This document shows, piece after piece, positions 52,247-60,973 of a DNA stretch of 61,056 bases. The notes beneath the pieces were generated by a model. The model worked only from the letters and a program-made list of their open reading frames with translations, was not told the origin of the DNA and made no database searches. The DNA comes from Chloroflexota bacterium. Lineage in GTDB: Bacteria > Chloroflexota > Dehalococcoidia > DSTF01 > RBG-16-68-14. The stretch's first letter is position 1, and each line of letters starts with the position of its first letter. A program made the translations under genes and the position numbers. The stretch is from the NCBI GenBank assembly GCA_003228685.1, contig QIFC01000065.1, forward strand, positions 1 to 61,056. The letters are read 5' to 3'.

Positions 52247-53388
52247 AGATCGCGCTCGTCTCGCCCTATGATTGGTCGGTTCCCGGTGGCGTCAACAGCC
52301 ACTGCGCGCACCTTCGCGACCAGTTCAAAGAGGCGGGCCACGATGTCCGCATCGCCGCGCCAGCCTCTCGCCGCATCGATGACCCGGACGTCATCACGAT
52401 TGGCAAGCGGCCGCTCACGCTGCCTGTCAGCGGATCGCTCGCGCGCATATCACTATCGCTTACACTCGCGCCGGCTGTTCGCAGAATCCTCGCGGAAGAG
52501 GCGTTCGACGTCGTCCATGTCCACGAGCCGTTCATGCCGGTGCTCTCCATCCACTTCCTTCGCTATTCGGAAGCGGTGAATGTCGGCACCTTCCACGCCA
52601 CGCGCGAGAAATCGTATTTCCTGTATCGCTGGGGCAAACGGCATCTGAAGCGGTGGTTCCGCCGCCTGGATGGCAAGATCGCGGTCTCCAGTGCTGCCTC
52701 GGGCTTCGTTGAGGAGTACTTTCCCGGCTACTACAACATCATCCCCAACGGCGTGGATATCGCGCGGTTCTCCGCCGCGGTGAAGCCGCTGAAGCAGTAC
52801 CAGGACGGCAAGCTTAACATCTTGTTCGTTGGCAGGCCGGAAAAGCGAAAGGGCCTCGACTATCTTCTGCGGGCCTACCACCAGGTAAAGGCGGCACTGC
52901 CGGACGTTCGCCTGATCATCGTCGGCGCGGGCAAGTTCGGTCGATACGAGCGCATGGCACGCTCGCGTAAGTTGGCTGACGTCGAGTTCTGCGGCTTCGT
53001 TTCTGACGATGAGCTGCCGCGCTATTATCAGGCTGCCGATGTCTTCTGTGCGCCCGCCACTGGCTTTGAGAGCCAGGGCATCGTGCTCCTCGAAGCGATG
53101 GCCGCTGGCGTGCCGATCGTCGCCAGTAACATCGAAGGCTACGCGGCCGTACTCACGCACGACGTTGAAGGCGCCCTCGTGTTGCCGGCCGATGTCGAGG
53201 GACTCGTCGAGGGACTTCTCGACGTCCTCGCGTCGTCTGGGAAGCGCAAGAAGATGGCAGCCCAGGCGCGGAGGCGGGCGCAGGCTTATGCTTGGCCGCG
53301 CGTGTCCCAGCAAGTGCTGTCGTATTACGAGCGCCTGCTGCATGAGAGGCGCATCGCCGAAGGCGAGCGGCCTGCGCAGGTGAGCTGA
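52243..53388 (+). CDS. PimA-like GT4 glycosyltransferase
   Basis: The ATG at 52243 overlaps the upstream stop and gives 381 residues. The start MKIALVSPYDWSVPGGVNSH and GHDVRIAAPASRRIDDPDV closely follow the mycobacterial PimA layout (CPYSFDVPGGVQSH type), then VHVHEPFMPVLSIHFL, IAVSSAASGFVEEYFPG, IIPNGVDIARF, and the GT4 donor site GFESQGIVLLEAMAAGVPIV. PimA adds mannose from GDP-mannose to phosphatidylinositol. The next gene is a phosphatidyltransferase, as in actinobacteria, which supports this role. Confidence 0.88.
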   Translation: MKIALVSPYDWSVPGGVNSHCAHLRDQFKEAGHDVRIAAPASRRIDDPDVITIGKRPLTLPVSGSLARISLSLTLAPAVRRILAEEAFDVVHVHEPFMPVLSIHFLRYSEAVNVGTFHATREKSYFLYRWGKRHLKRWFRRLDGKIAVSSAASGFVEEYFPGYYNIIPNGVDIARFSAAVKPLKQYQDGKLNILFVGRPEKRKGLDYLLRAYHQVKAALPDVRLIIVGAGKFGRYERMARSRKLADVEFCGFVSDDELPRYYQAADVFCAPATGFESQGIVLLEAMAAGVPIVASNIEGYAAVLTHDVEGALVLPADVEGLVEGLLDVLASSGKRKKMAAQARRRAQAYAWPRVSQQVLSYYERLLHERRIAEGERPAQVS

Positions 53389-54023
53389 TGATGGGCAGAC
53401 TGCGGTCGTTTCGATTGGTCCCACGCCGGGCGCCGAAGCAGATCGTCGACCCGATTATCGGCGTAATCGCCCGTACGGGCCTTACGCCTAACCACATCAG
53501 CATTATCGGGTTCTCCGGCAACCTAGGCGCTGCCGTGCTCGCGGCGAGAGGCGAGTTCCTCTGGGCCGGCGTCGTCATGCTCGTGTTCAGTGCCATGGAC
53601 ATGCTGGACGGCGCACTCGCGAGGGCGACCGGCCGCGCGACGAAGTTCGGCGCCGTGTTCGATGCCACGCTCGACCGCATGTCCGAGGCGGCCCTGCTTG
53701 GCGGCCTGTGTTTCTACTTTGTGGAGCGCGGCCAGACCGAAGAGGCCATCCTCAGCTTCGCGGCGCTGGCTGGCTCGCTGCTGGTGAGCTACGTCAGGGC
53801 GCATGCCCTGTCACAGGGCCTCAACATGCAGGATGGCCTCTTTACCAGAGCGGTGAGGGTGATCCTACTCGCCGTAGTGCTTATGATTGACCAAGTCCGG
53901 ATTGGTCTCTGGATCTTGGCCGTACTCACGTTAGCGACTGTCGTCCAGCGCATCTACATCGCCTGGCAGGGGCTACCAGAAGATGCGTTGTCGGACGAAC
54001 TGGAGAAGGAACGAGACTCGTGA
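53388..54023 (+). CDS. CDP-alcohol phosphatidyltransferase (PI-phosphate synthase-like)
   Basis: The 211-residue membrane enzyme has the full CDP-alcohol motif: MDMLDGALARATGRATKFGA continuing to VFDATLDR. It moves a phosphatidyl group from CDP-diacylglycerol to an alcohol. With ino1 and a PimA-like enzyme in the same operon, inositol 3-phosphate is the likely acceptor, giving PI-phosphate. It starts one base before the end of the previous gene (TGATG) and overlaps the next by four. Confidence 0.88.
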   Translation: MMGRLRSFRLVPRRAPKQIVDPIIGVIARTGLTPNHISIIGFSGNLGAAVLAARGEFLWAGVVMLVFSAMDMLDGALARATGRATKFGAVFDATLDRMSEAALLGGLCFYFVERGQTEEAILSFAALAGSLLVSYVRAHALSQGLNMQDGLFTRAVRVILLAVVLMIDQVRIGLWILAVLTLATVVQRIYIAWQGLPEDALSDELEKERDS

Positions 54024-54781
54024 TTCCGCTAAAGGAGCAAGAATACATCAAGGACCGCTTCGGCCAGGAACTGGCGGGGAAGGTCAAGATCGACTTCTTT
54101 ACGCAGCGCGCGTCGAAGCTGTTCCTGCCCGGTCGAGAAGAGTGCGCAACCTGTGAAGAGGCGGGCAAACTCATCGACGAGGTGTCCGCGCTCAGCGAGA
54201 AGGTGCTCCTGACATCGCACGAGTTCGCGGACGAGGCGAAGGAGGCGCGGAAGCTTGGCGTCGATAAGGTACCCGCGTTCGTCCTTCGCGGGCCCGCGAA
54301 CCGGCCGGTGCGCTTCTTTGGCGTTCCTGGCGGCAACGAGTTCCCGAACTTCATCGAAACGATCATCGACCTCTCCAAGCATAAAATCGAAATTCCACCG
54401 GAGACGGCAAAACAGCTCAAGAAGGTGAAGGATGCTTCATCGATCGATGTCTATGTCACGCCCACTTGTCCCCATTGCCCGGGCGTCGTTCGCGCCGCCT
54501 TCCGGCTGGCGCAGGCGAGTGCAAAGATAGAAGCGTCCGCAACTGAGATCGGCGAGTTTCCGCGCCTCGCCGAACAGCTCGGCGTTCGTGCCGTGCCGTT
54601 CATCGTGATCAATAAGCAGGCCGCGTTCGCTGGGGCCGTGGACGAGGCTGGCCTCGTCGAGGCCGTCCAGCAGGCAGTGTCAGGCTCGCCGAACGCTACG
54701 CCCTCTCAGAGCGGCGCGACGTCAACCACCGGTCAGGCGTCAGGGCCGCCGCCTGAGAGCGGCCTCATCCTCCCTCACTAA
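54020..54781 (+). CDS. Double-thioredoxin-fold protein (PDO/glutaredoxin-like)
   Basis: The 253-residue product has two thioredoxin-like halves. The first has CATC in REECATCEEAGKLIDEV and cis-Pro in VDKVPAFVLRG. The second has CPHC in YVTPTCPHCPGVVRAAF and cis-Pro in VRAVPFIVINK. Two redox sites resemble the protein disulfide oxidoreductases of thermophiles. The C-terminus is a Gly/Ser/Thr-rich tail. GTG at 54020 overlaps the previous stop, so it is co-transcribed with the lipid genes; how it relates to them is unclear. Confidence 0.85.
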   Translation: MIPLKEQEYIKDRFGQELAGKVKIDFFTQRASKLFLPGREECATCEEAGKLIDEVSALSEKVLLTSHEFADEAKEARKLGVDKVPAFVLRGPANRPVRFFGVPGGNEFPNFIETIIDLSKHKIEIPPETAKQLKKVKDASSIDVYVTPTCPHCPGVVRAAFRLAQASAKIEASATEIGEFPRLAEQLGVRAVPFIVINKQAAFAGAVDEAGLVEAVQQAVSGSPNATPSQSGATSTTGQASGPPPESGLILPH

Positions 54782-54783
54782 GC

Positions 54784-56343
54784 ATGCAAGCGACTGTCGT
54801 TGCTCCCCCCCGGTCTCATAGCCTGCGCGCGACGACCGGGAGGATCTTCACAGCCTTCGTCGATCTCGACTTCACCCGGCCGCTCCCGTTTCTCATCCTC
54901 GCGATCATCTATGTCGCCTCACGCGCATACTGGCTCGACCTCGGCTACGGTACCGACCCCGACGCATGGCGCGTCGCCCTCGTAGCCGACTACCTCTGGG
55001 AAGAGGGCGAGTATCTGCCGTCGCGATTGCCCGGCTATCCACTGCATGAGTTTGTCACAGCGCTCTTCATCAAAGGCGGCTGGGTCGCGACGAACCTGAG
55101 CACGGTGGCGATTTCTCTCGCCGGCGTCTACGTGTTCGCGTGGCTGGCTCGACGCCTCGACACTGCGAACGCTGGAGTGCTTACGATTGGCTTCGCGTTC
55201 GCGCCGCTCCTCTGGATCAACAGCGTCATGACCATGGACTACATGTGGGCGCTGACGTTCCTGCTCGGTGCGTATCTGGCCCTCACATACAAGTCGCCCA
55301 GCGTGGCCGGCGTCAGCCTTGGCATCGCGGCGGGCTTCCGCCTCACGTCGCTGTTCATGCTGCCGATCTTCTGGCTGCTGCTGTTCCGGACGAAGAGTCG
55401 AGAGCAGGTCCGGCCGCTGACGCTGGCCACCATCGCGACGGTTCTCGTCGCGTTTCTGCCCGTGATCCTGACGTACGGCATTAGCTTCTTGAACTTCTAC
55501 GACCAGGAAGTGCAGTTCGAAGAGTTCATCAAGCGGCTCGGCAAAGACGGCCTTGGCATCGTTGGCGCGTCCGCGTTGGGCCTTGCGCTCTTGGTGTCGC
55601 TGCCGCGGTTGCGACGCCTCCCCTCCGATCTTGTGCGCGATCCGCATGTCCTGGTCTGGGTCTCCGCCATCGTGTTGCTCATGGCCTCGTACACACGCCT
55701 ACCGCACGAGATCGCCTACCTGCTGCCCCTGTTCCCGTTCGGCCTGTTCCTGATGGCCCGCTACATGAGCCGCGGTGTGCTGATATTCGCCTTAGTGGCG
55801 ATCGTAGTCTCCGGCTTCGTAGACATCACGTCTCCGGACGATGTGATCGGCATCGATAGCTCCACGTTCACCAGTGCGCGCATCGGCAAGGGGATGTTGC
55901 TCTCCGACATCGACACGCTCAAGAACCAGCGCAACTTCGCGGAGGAGGTGCGTGAGATTACAACGGAGCGGCGGGAGATTCGCGACCCCGCCGTCATCGT
56001 CGTCGGCTTCATCTACCCCGAACTCGCAATGCTCTTCAAGGACGAGCTCGAGATCGGCCTGCTGGAGCGCGACGAGAGCGCCATCAGCCAGCTATCCGAT
56101 AAAGGTCACGCCTGCGATCCCAGATGCGATGACAGGCCGGAGATCGAATACGTCTGGCTGCTGGACTACGATCGCCTTCAGCGGTATATCACCGAAGGGC
56201 GCACCATCTACTACACCGCCGATGCCGCGCGCAGTACGTTTGCCGTCTATGGATACCGGCTGGGCTACTTTGGCGGCCTGGAACTCCCGCTCAGCCGCGA
56301 AAACCCATCGCTAGGGGCCGGCACAGCTACGTCGGAACGCTAA
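54784..56343 (+). CDS. GT39/ArnT-like polytopic glycosyltransferase
   Basis: The 519-residue product has about ten membrane helices. The first loop has an acidic site (LDLGYGTDPDAWRVALVADY), as in PMT/ArnT enzymes that use polyprenyl-phosphate sugars. Further helices read SVAGVSLGIAAGFRLTSLFM and VLVWVSAIVLLMASYTRLPH. The C-terminal soluble part ends near LGYFGGLELPLSRENP. It lies 2 bases after the thioredoxin gene. It could mannosylate the inositol lipid or a surface protein; the donor and acceptor are not known. Confidence 0.8.
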   Translation: MQATVVAPPRSHSLRATTGRIFTAFVDLDFTRPLPFLILAIIYVASRAYWLDLGYGTDPDAWRVALVADYLWEEGEYLPSRLPGYPLHEFVTALFIKGGWVATNLSTVAISLAGVYVFAWLARRLDTANAGVLTIGFAFAPLLWINSVMTMDYMWALTFLLGAYLALTYKSPSVAGVSLGIAAGFRLTSLFMLPIFWLLLFRTKSREQVRPLTLATIATVLVAFLPVILTYGISFLNFYDQEVQFEEFIKRLGKDGLGIVGASALGLALLVSLPRLRRLPSDLVRDPHVLVWVSAIVLLMASYTRLPHEIAYLLPLFPFGLFLMARYMSRGVLIFALVAIVVSGFVDITSPDDVIGIDSSTFTSARIGKGMLLSDIDTLKNQRNFAEEVREITTERREIRDPAVIVVGFIYPELAMLFKDELEIGLLERDESAISQLSDKGHACDPRCDDRPEIEYVWLLDYDRLQRYITEGRTIYYTADAARSTFAVYGYRLGYFGGLELPLSRENPSLGAGTATSER

Positions 56344-57623
56344 CCGGCCCTTCGAACGATCAGCAGGCCCGCCAGCACGATCCCTCCCGCCACGACCGCG
56401 GTTAGCGCGACGATCACGGCGATCAGAAGTCCTGACACGCCGTCGTCGTCCGCGACGGGTTCTAGATCGGGGTCCGGCGTCGTGGTGGGCGCGACGTTTT
56501 CCGCGTCCGTCGGCTGAGCCTGAACGGACCTCGGCGGCAGCCCCACGCTGGCGCGCCACTCGTTCTCCAGGCCATCCTGGTCGAATCCATATACCTGCTC
56601 CAGCGCGCCCGCCGTCGTGTCGCCCGCTCTAAACGCGGCGAAGAGGTCCGCGAACTTCTGCTCGCCGTACGTTTCGATCAGGAAGTCGACGAGGGCGTAC
56701 GACTGTCCGTAGAACAGCGAGACCTTGCTGGCGATAGCGCCGCTGCTGGCGGAGCTGAGGCTGCGAACGGAGAGCACCTGGCCGCTCTCGATCGCTAAGT
56801 CGAGCGCACTCTGCTGACCGCCAAGCGGTTGGATCTGCGAGTAGACGGCCGTGCCTTCGTTGAGCCAGTCCGGCACGCCGAACGGCCCGTTGATCGCCTG
56901 CCGGACGACGATGTGCGTGACCTCGTGGCGCACGATGTCGCCCGCGGCTGCGTCCGCCGAGACCATCGCTGTGTCCGAGTAGACGACCTCGCCGCGCGTG
57001 ATCACTCCGTCCGTGTTGTTGGAGATGATCGCCGCCTGCATGTCGCTGGCCGTGTCGTAGTAGTAGATCTTGACGGGGAAGTCGACCGTCGTCTGTATCA
57101 GCGCGCCGATGCCGTCCAGCGCATCGCGGCCCGCGGTCAGCACCCCGCGCGCCTCGTCTTCGTCTCCGCTGTAGTACCAGACCGTGAGGTTACCCTCGCT
57201 CACGGTCTGCCAGTCGAACCGCGTGTCCTCGTACGCGACCACCTGCGGCTCGGTGTCTGTCGTCACGCCGCCGCTGGTGATCCGCCAGAAGTAGGTCACC
57301 TCCGCGCCCGGGATCAGGAGCGTCCGCGAGTTCCCGCCCAGCTCGAAGCGGCAGCTCGCGATCTGGCCCTCGGTGCAGGCCGGCACCGCCGTCGCCCGCA
57401 CGCCGTCCGGCGCAATCTCGTAGACGAGCCGCACCTCATCCAGGCCAGCCGCGGCTTCGACTGTCATGTTGAACACGAAGCCGTTGGGGAAGTCGCTCCG
57501 CGCGTTGGACTCGCGCAACTCGACGTTCGTCTGGGCGTCTGCCGTCCAGACGGCGCCCGCGAGGAGCAGGAAGCCTGCTGATAGCAGGGCGGCGACGGTG
57601 GCGATTCTGAGAATGCGCATCAT
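56340..57623 (-). CDS. Membrane-anchored gluzincin metallopeptidase (MA-like)
   Basis: The 427-residue product has a signal peptide (ILRIATVAALLSAGFLLLAG), a beta-rich N-terminal domain, then the metallopeptidase site VRHEVTHIVV (His233, Glu234, His237) and the third ligand Glu256 in DWLNEGTAVYSQ. A Pro/Asp-rich stalk leads to one C-terminal membrane helix (LLIAVIVALTAVVAGGIVLA). The active site would face outward. It follows prfB by two bases. Confidence 0.85.
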   Translation of the reverse strand: MMRILRIATVAALLSAGFLLLAGAVWTADAQTNVELRESNARSDFPNGFVFNMTVEAAAGLDEVRLVYEIAPDGVRATAVPACTEGQIASCRFELGGNSRTLLIPGAEVTYFWRITSGGVTTDTEPQVVAYEDTRFDWQTVSEGNLTVWYYSGDEDEARGVLTAGRDALDGIGALIQTTVDFPVKIYYYDTASDMQAAIISNNTDGVITRGEVVYSDTAMVSADAAAGDIVRHEVTHIVVRQAINGPFGVPDWLNEGTAVYSQIQPLGGQQSALDLAIESGQVLSVRSLSSASSGAIASKVSLFYGQSYALVDFLIETYGEQKFADLFAAFRAGDTTAGALEQVYGFDQDGLENEWRASVGLPPRSVQAQPTDAENVAPTTTPDPDLEPVADDDGVSGLLIAVIVALTAVVAGGIVLAGLLIVRRAG

Positions 57624-57625
57624 GA

Positions 57626-58727
57626 TTAGTCCGAGCCTATTGTTGACTTCAGGTAGGCCGTAATGAAGGGATCGACATCACCTTCCAGCACGCCCTCGGC
57701 GTTACTCACCTCGAAGTCCGTTCGATGGTCCTTGACCATCTTGTATGGGTGGAGCACGTAGCTCCGGATCTGGTTGCCCCAACCCGCCGCGACGTGTTCG
57801 CCCTTTAGCTTCTCGCGCTTCTCCGCCTGGCGTTCGACTTCTTTCTCCAGCAGGCGGGCCTCCAGCACCTTCAGCGCGCTCTCCTTGTTACGCCCCTGCG
57901 AGCGCTCGTTCTGGCAGGTGACTACCAGGCCTGTCGGGAGGTGCGTGATGCGGACGGCCGTGGAGTTCTTCTGGACGTGCTGGCCGCCGTGCCCGCTCGC
58001 GCGGAAGATGTCGATGCGCAGGTCGTCCGGGTCGATCTTTACTTCGGCCGCGCTCTCCGCCTCCGGCAGCACCTCGACCAGCGCGAACGACGTGTGGCGC
58101 GCATGGTCCGAGTCGAACGGGGAGAGCCGCACGAGGCGGTGGACGCCGCGCTCCGATGTCAGGTAGCCGTAGGCCAGTTCGCCGCGGATTTCAATCGTGG
58201 CGCTCTTGAGCCCCGCCTCCTCGCCCATCGCTGAGTCCAGCACGCTCGTCTCGAATCCCTGCTTGTCGGCCCAGCGCAGGTACATGCGCAGCAGCATCTC
58301 CGCCCAGTCCTGCGATTCGGTGCCGCCCGCGCCGGCGTGGATCGCCAGGATCGCGTCGCGGCGGTCGTACGGACCCGAGAGCGTCAGCTCCAGTTCGAGC
58401 TTGTCCAGCTCCTCGACCATGCCGTCGATCTCTTGCTGCAGGTCCTCGGTGAGGCCCTCGTCGCCGTCGGCAGACGCCAGCTCGATCAGCTCGCTTGCGT
58501 CGCCCGAGCGGCGCTCCAGGCTGCGCCAGGTCTCGACGCGCGCGTTCAGTCTGGAGAGGCGCTTCATCGTCGCTTGGGCGGCGATGCCGTCGTCCCAGAA
58601 GCCGGGCTGCGCCGACGTCTCTTCTAGCTGCTTGGCTTGCTGCTCTAGTTTGGGGATGTCAAAGACGCACCAGGACGTGGCTGATGCGCTCGCTGACTGC
58701 GGTGATCTGCTCCGCAAGACTGGCCAT
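57626..58727 (-). CDS. prfB: Peptide chain release factor 2 with programmed +1 frameshift
   Basis: RF2 ends translation at UGA and UAA. The zero frame starts at ATG 58727 and reads MASLAEQITAVSERISHVLV then RL before TGA at 58661-58659. The slip site is CTT-TGA-C. Skipping the T at 58661 leads into DIPKLEQQAKQLEETSAQPG and the rest, a 366-residue RF2 of normal length. The tripeptide determinant SPF is in RLSPFDSDHARH and the catalytic loop is GHGGQHVQKNS. Only a weak Shine-Dalgarno-like stimulator (TGGTG) precedes the slip site. The ATG lies about three bases after the +1 predicted from TAGACT. Confidence 0.96.
58659..58664 (-). promoter_or_regulatory. prfB programmed frameshift site
   Basis: CTT TGA, followed by C, is the autoregulatory slip site of RF2. 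Low RF2 favours pausing at UGA and the +1 shift into the long frame. Confidence 0.93.
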
Positions 58728-58772
58728 CGTGATCTCAGTCTACAATAGGGGCCGGTTACGGCCCTCACCCCG

Positions 58773-58901
58773 GCTCGCCCTAGGCGAGCTTGAAGAAGCC
58801 GCGCTTGTCCCGTCCCCTCTCCCCCGCCTGAGGCGGGTAAACGCCGGGAGCGGGGAGAGCGCCGAGGCTGTGCGCCGTACCGCCGATTGAAATCGGCGGT
58901 A
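58773..58901. repeat. Hairpin-rich REP-like block
   Basis: Three perfect inverted repeats lie in 130 bases: GCTCGCC-CTA-GGCGAGC (58773-58789), CCCGCC-TGA-GGCGGG (58823-58837) and TACCGCCGATT-GA-AATCGGCGGTA (58878-58901). The surrounding CCCTCACCCCGGC and CCCCTCTCCC words are typical of interspersed intergenic repeats. No gene is seen from 58770 to 59255. Confidence 0.65.
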
Positions 58902-59053
58902 TAGGGCTGAGGCGAGCGCTGCGTGCCCGGAAGTTTGTTTTGCAGAATCGCCCTCCTTTTCGATGCTTATGATCACTCGTGTATCTGTGACCGGCGGCAT
59001 GACTTGCCATAAGATTCGCCCAACGGGCGGCGCATGCGGGAGACTAAAGGCCT

Positions 59054-59086
59054 CCCCTACGCTCCGCGATCATGCCATCGTAGGGG
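59054..59086. repeat. Inverted repeat CCCCTACG...CGTAGGGG
   Basis: Eight-base arms at 59054-59061 and 59079-59086 pair around a 17-base loop. It lies in the non-coding stretch before the FG-GAP gene, alongside other repeat words. Confidence 0.45.
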
Positions 59087-59136
59087 GAAGCCGGGATAGC
59101 TCGGAGGGGCGGCTGTCACGGCGGCTCACCCCGTAC

Positions 59137-59166
59137 CGTCATTCTGAGCGCGAGCGAAGAATCTCC
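59137..59166. repeat. TCATTCTGAGCG-AGCGAAGAATC interspersed repeat
   Basis: CGTCATTCTGAGCGCGAGCG then AAGAATCTCC matches a short repeat word commonly met between genes in Chloroflexota and other uncultured bacterial genomes. Its two ends (ATTCT and AGAAT) are complementary. Its role is unknown. Confidence 0.5.
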
Positions 59167-59231
59167 TTGCTCGGGCAGCGGCGGTTGCTGTATGGGCGGG
59201 CCAGGTGGCCCTACCAATCCTGCTTGGCGTC

Positions 59232-59240
59232 TGCTATAGT
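59232..59240 (+). promoter_or_regulatory. Extended -10 of the FG-GAP gene
   Basis: TG-C-TATAGT predicts a transcription start near 59247, eight bases before the GTG of an 11-codon ORF. Confidence 0.5.
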
Positions 59241-59254
59241 AGCGCCCTCTCTCC

Positions 59255-59290
59255 GTGCTGACAGCCCCGCAGTGCCTGAGGAGGCGGTAG
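59255..59290 (+). CDS. Possible short upstream ORF of the FG-GAP gene (11 aa)
   Basis: GTG at 59255 opens VLTAPQCLRRR and ends in TAG at 59288-59290, two bases before the main ATG at 59293. The GAGGAGGCGG ribosome-binding site of the main gene lies inside it. Confidence 0.3.
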   Translation: MLTAPQCLRRR

Positions 59291-59292
59291 AC

Positions 59293-60792
59293 ATGCGTTC
59301 ATTCACCACCGTCCCGTTCTTGGTGCGCGGCGCGATCGTCGCGCTGCTGTTCGTGATTGCCGCGGGGCTGCTGTTGGGCCCGGTCGGCCTGACACCCGAG
59401 CCGCAGAGCGCCGAGGCAACATTCCTTAACGAAGTCAAGAAGCTCCTCGCTTCCGACGCCGAGGCCGCCGACAACTTCGGCCAAAGCGTGGCGGTCAGCG
59501 GCGACACTGCCATCGTGGGGGCGACCTACGAGGACCTCGCTGGCGCCGCATATATCTTCCAACGCGACGAGGGTGGGGCGAACAACTGGGGCGAGGTGAT
59601 AAAGCTTACCGCCTCAGATGCCCAGGCGGGCGACGGCCTCGGCTTCAGCGTGGCGCTCAGCGGCGACGCCGTCGTCGTCGGTGCACCCTGGGAGGATGCC
59701 GGGGACAGCGGCGCCGGTGCTGCCTACGTCTTCCAACGCGACGAGGGTGGGGCGAACAACTGGGGCGAGGTGATAAAGCTCACGGGCTCCGACGCCGAGG
59801 CCCGCGACCTCTTTGGCGTCCGTGTCTCGGTCGGCGGTGACACCGCTGTCGTGGGGGCAGGCGGCGAGGATGCCGGGGGCGACCTGGCCGGCGCCGCCTA
59901 CGTCTTCCAGCGCGACGAGGGCGGGACGAACAACTGGGGCGAGGTGGCCAAACTCACCGCATCCGACGCCCAGGCCCGTGACACCTTCGGCAACAGCGTG
60001 GCGGTCAGTGGGGACACCGCCGTCGTAGGGGCGTGGCAAGAGGCTGCCGGGGGCAGCGCCGCCGGCGCCGCCTACATCTTCCAGCGCGACGAGGGCGGGA
60101 CGAACAACTGGGGCGAGGTAACCAAGCTCACCGCGTCCGACGCCCAGGCCTACGATTTCTTCGGCACCAGCGTGGCCGTCAGCGGCGATACCGCCGTCGT
60201 GGGGGCTTATTTTGAGGCTGCCGGGGGGCTCCTCCAGGCCGGCGCGGCCTACGTCTTCCAGCGTAACCAGGGCAGTCAAGACAACTGGGGCGAGGTGAAG
60301 AAGCTCACCGCGTCCGACGCCGATGTCGGCGACTACTTCGGCGGGAGCGTGGCGGTGAGCGGCGGCACCGCCGTCGCGGGCGCGATTCTCGAGGATGCCA
60401 TGGGCGAGTTTGCCGGCGCCGCCTACGTCTTCCAGGCCGAGCCGCCCGCGCCGGGAGACACGGACGGCGACGGCTGTAGCGACAAGCACGAGAGCGGGCC
60501 TGACGAGACCCTGGGAGGCCGACGTGACTACCTGGACCCGAACGACTACTACGACGTGTATGGGCCGGGCCAATCGCTTGTGAGGGACGGCGTGATCGAC
60601 CTGGCGAACGACATACTGGGGGTGATCCAGCACTTCGCGCCCCTCGGTACAGAGCCAGAGTACGATGTTCGATTCGACCGCGGGCCGCAGATCGGGGCCA
60701 ACACCTGGAACATGGGCCCGCCGGACGGCGTCATCGACCTGGCGAACGACATACTGGGAGTCATACTGCAGTTCAACCATAGCTGTGCGTAA
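59293..60792 (+). CDS. Secreted FG-GAP repeat protein with two dockerin-like repeats
   Basis: The ATG at 59293 follows GAGGAGGCGG and gives 499 residues with a signal segment (GAIVALLFVIAAGLLLGPVG). Six FG-GAP-like repeats follow (DNFGQSVAVSGDTAIVGA type), with the YVFQRDEGGANNWGEV unit at exact 174-base intervals (59581, 59755, 59929, 60103) and a looser fifth at about 60279. A DTDGDGCSD calcium-type linker leads to two copies of DGVIDLANDILGVI, dockerin-like. It is probably an exported surface protein; ligand unknown. The opposite strand's long ORF is a shadow. Confidence 0.87.
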   Translation: MRSFTTVPFLVRGAIVALLFVIAAGLLLGPVGLTPEPQSAEATFLNEVKKLLASDAEAADNFGQSVAVSGDTAIVGATYEDLAGAAYIFQRDEGGANNWGEVIKLTASDAQAGDGLGFSVALSGDAVVVGAPWEDAGDSGAGAAYVFQRDEGGANNWGEVIKLTGSDAEARDLFGVRVSVGGDTAVVGAGGEDAGGDLAGAAYVFQRDEGGTNNWGEVAKLTASDAQARDTFGNSVAVSGDTAVVGAWQEAAGGSAAGAAYIFQRDEGGTNNWGEVTKLTASDAQAYDFFGTSVAVSGDTAVVGAYFEAAGGLLQAGAAYVFQRNQGSQDNWGEVKKLTASDADVGDYFGGSVAVSGGTAVAGAILEDAMGEFAGAAYVFQAEPPAPGDTDGDGCSDKHESGPDETLGGRRDYLDPNDYYDVYGPGQSLVRDGVIDLANDILGVIQHFAPLGTEPEYDVRFDRGPQIGANTWNMGPPDGVIDLANDILGVILQFNHSCA

Positions 60793-60833
60793 GGGTGACC
60801 TGCGGTCACCTTAGAGAACGCTTCGCGTTCTCT
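60792..60833 (+). terminator. Two tandem hairpins after the FG-GAP gene
   Basis: GGTGACC-TGC-GGTCACC (60794-60810) and AGAGAACGC-TTC-GCGTTCTCT (60813-60833) lie immediately after the stop codon. They lack a T-run, so they may be a terminator or RNA-stabilising stems. Confidence 0.5.
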
Positions 60834-60973
60834 TGGCCGCCTTCGGAGCAAAACGAAGAACTGCCCCTTTTAGGGAACCTTCTACAGGCCGACCGAATGC
60901 GAGCCGGCCGGAACGCTTGACAGGCCTGCTAGGCTGTTCGTAGGCGTCTGGACTGAAAGCGCAGTGGTGTTGG

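Noticed and set aside
59614-60780. 388-aa minus-strand ORF with periodic sequence
   Set aside because: Its repeats are the reverse reading of the FG-GAP repeats; it has no signal, domain or start site.
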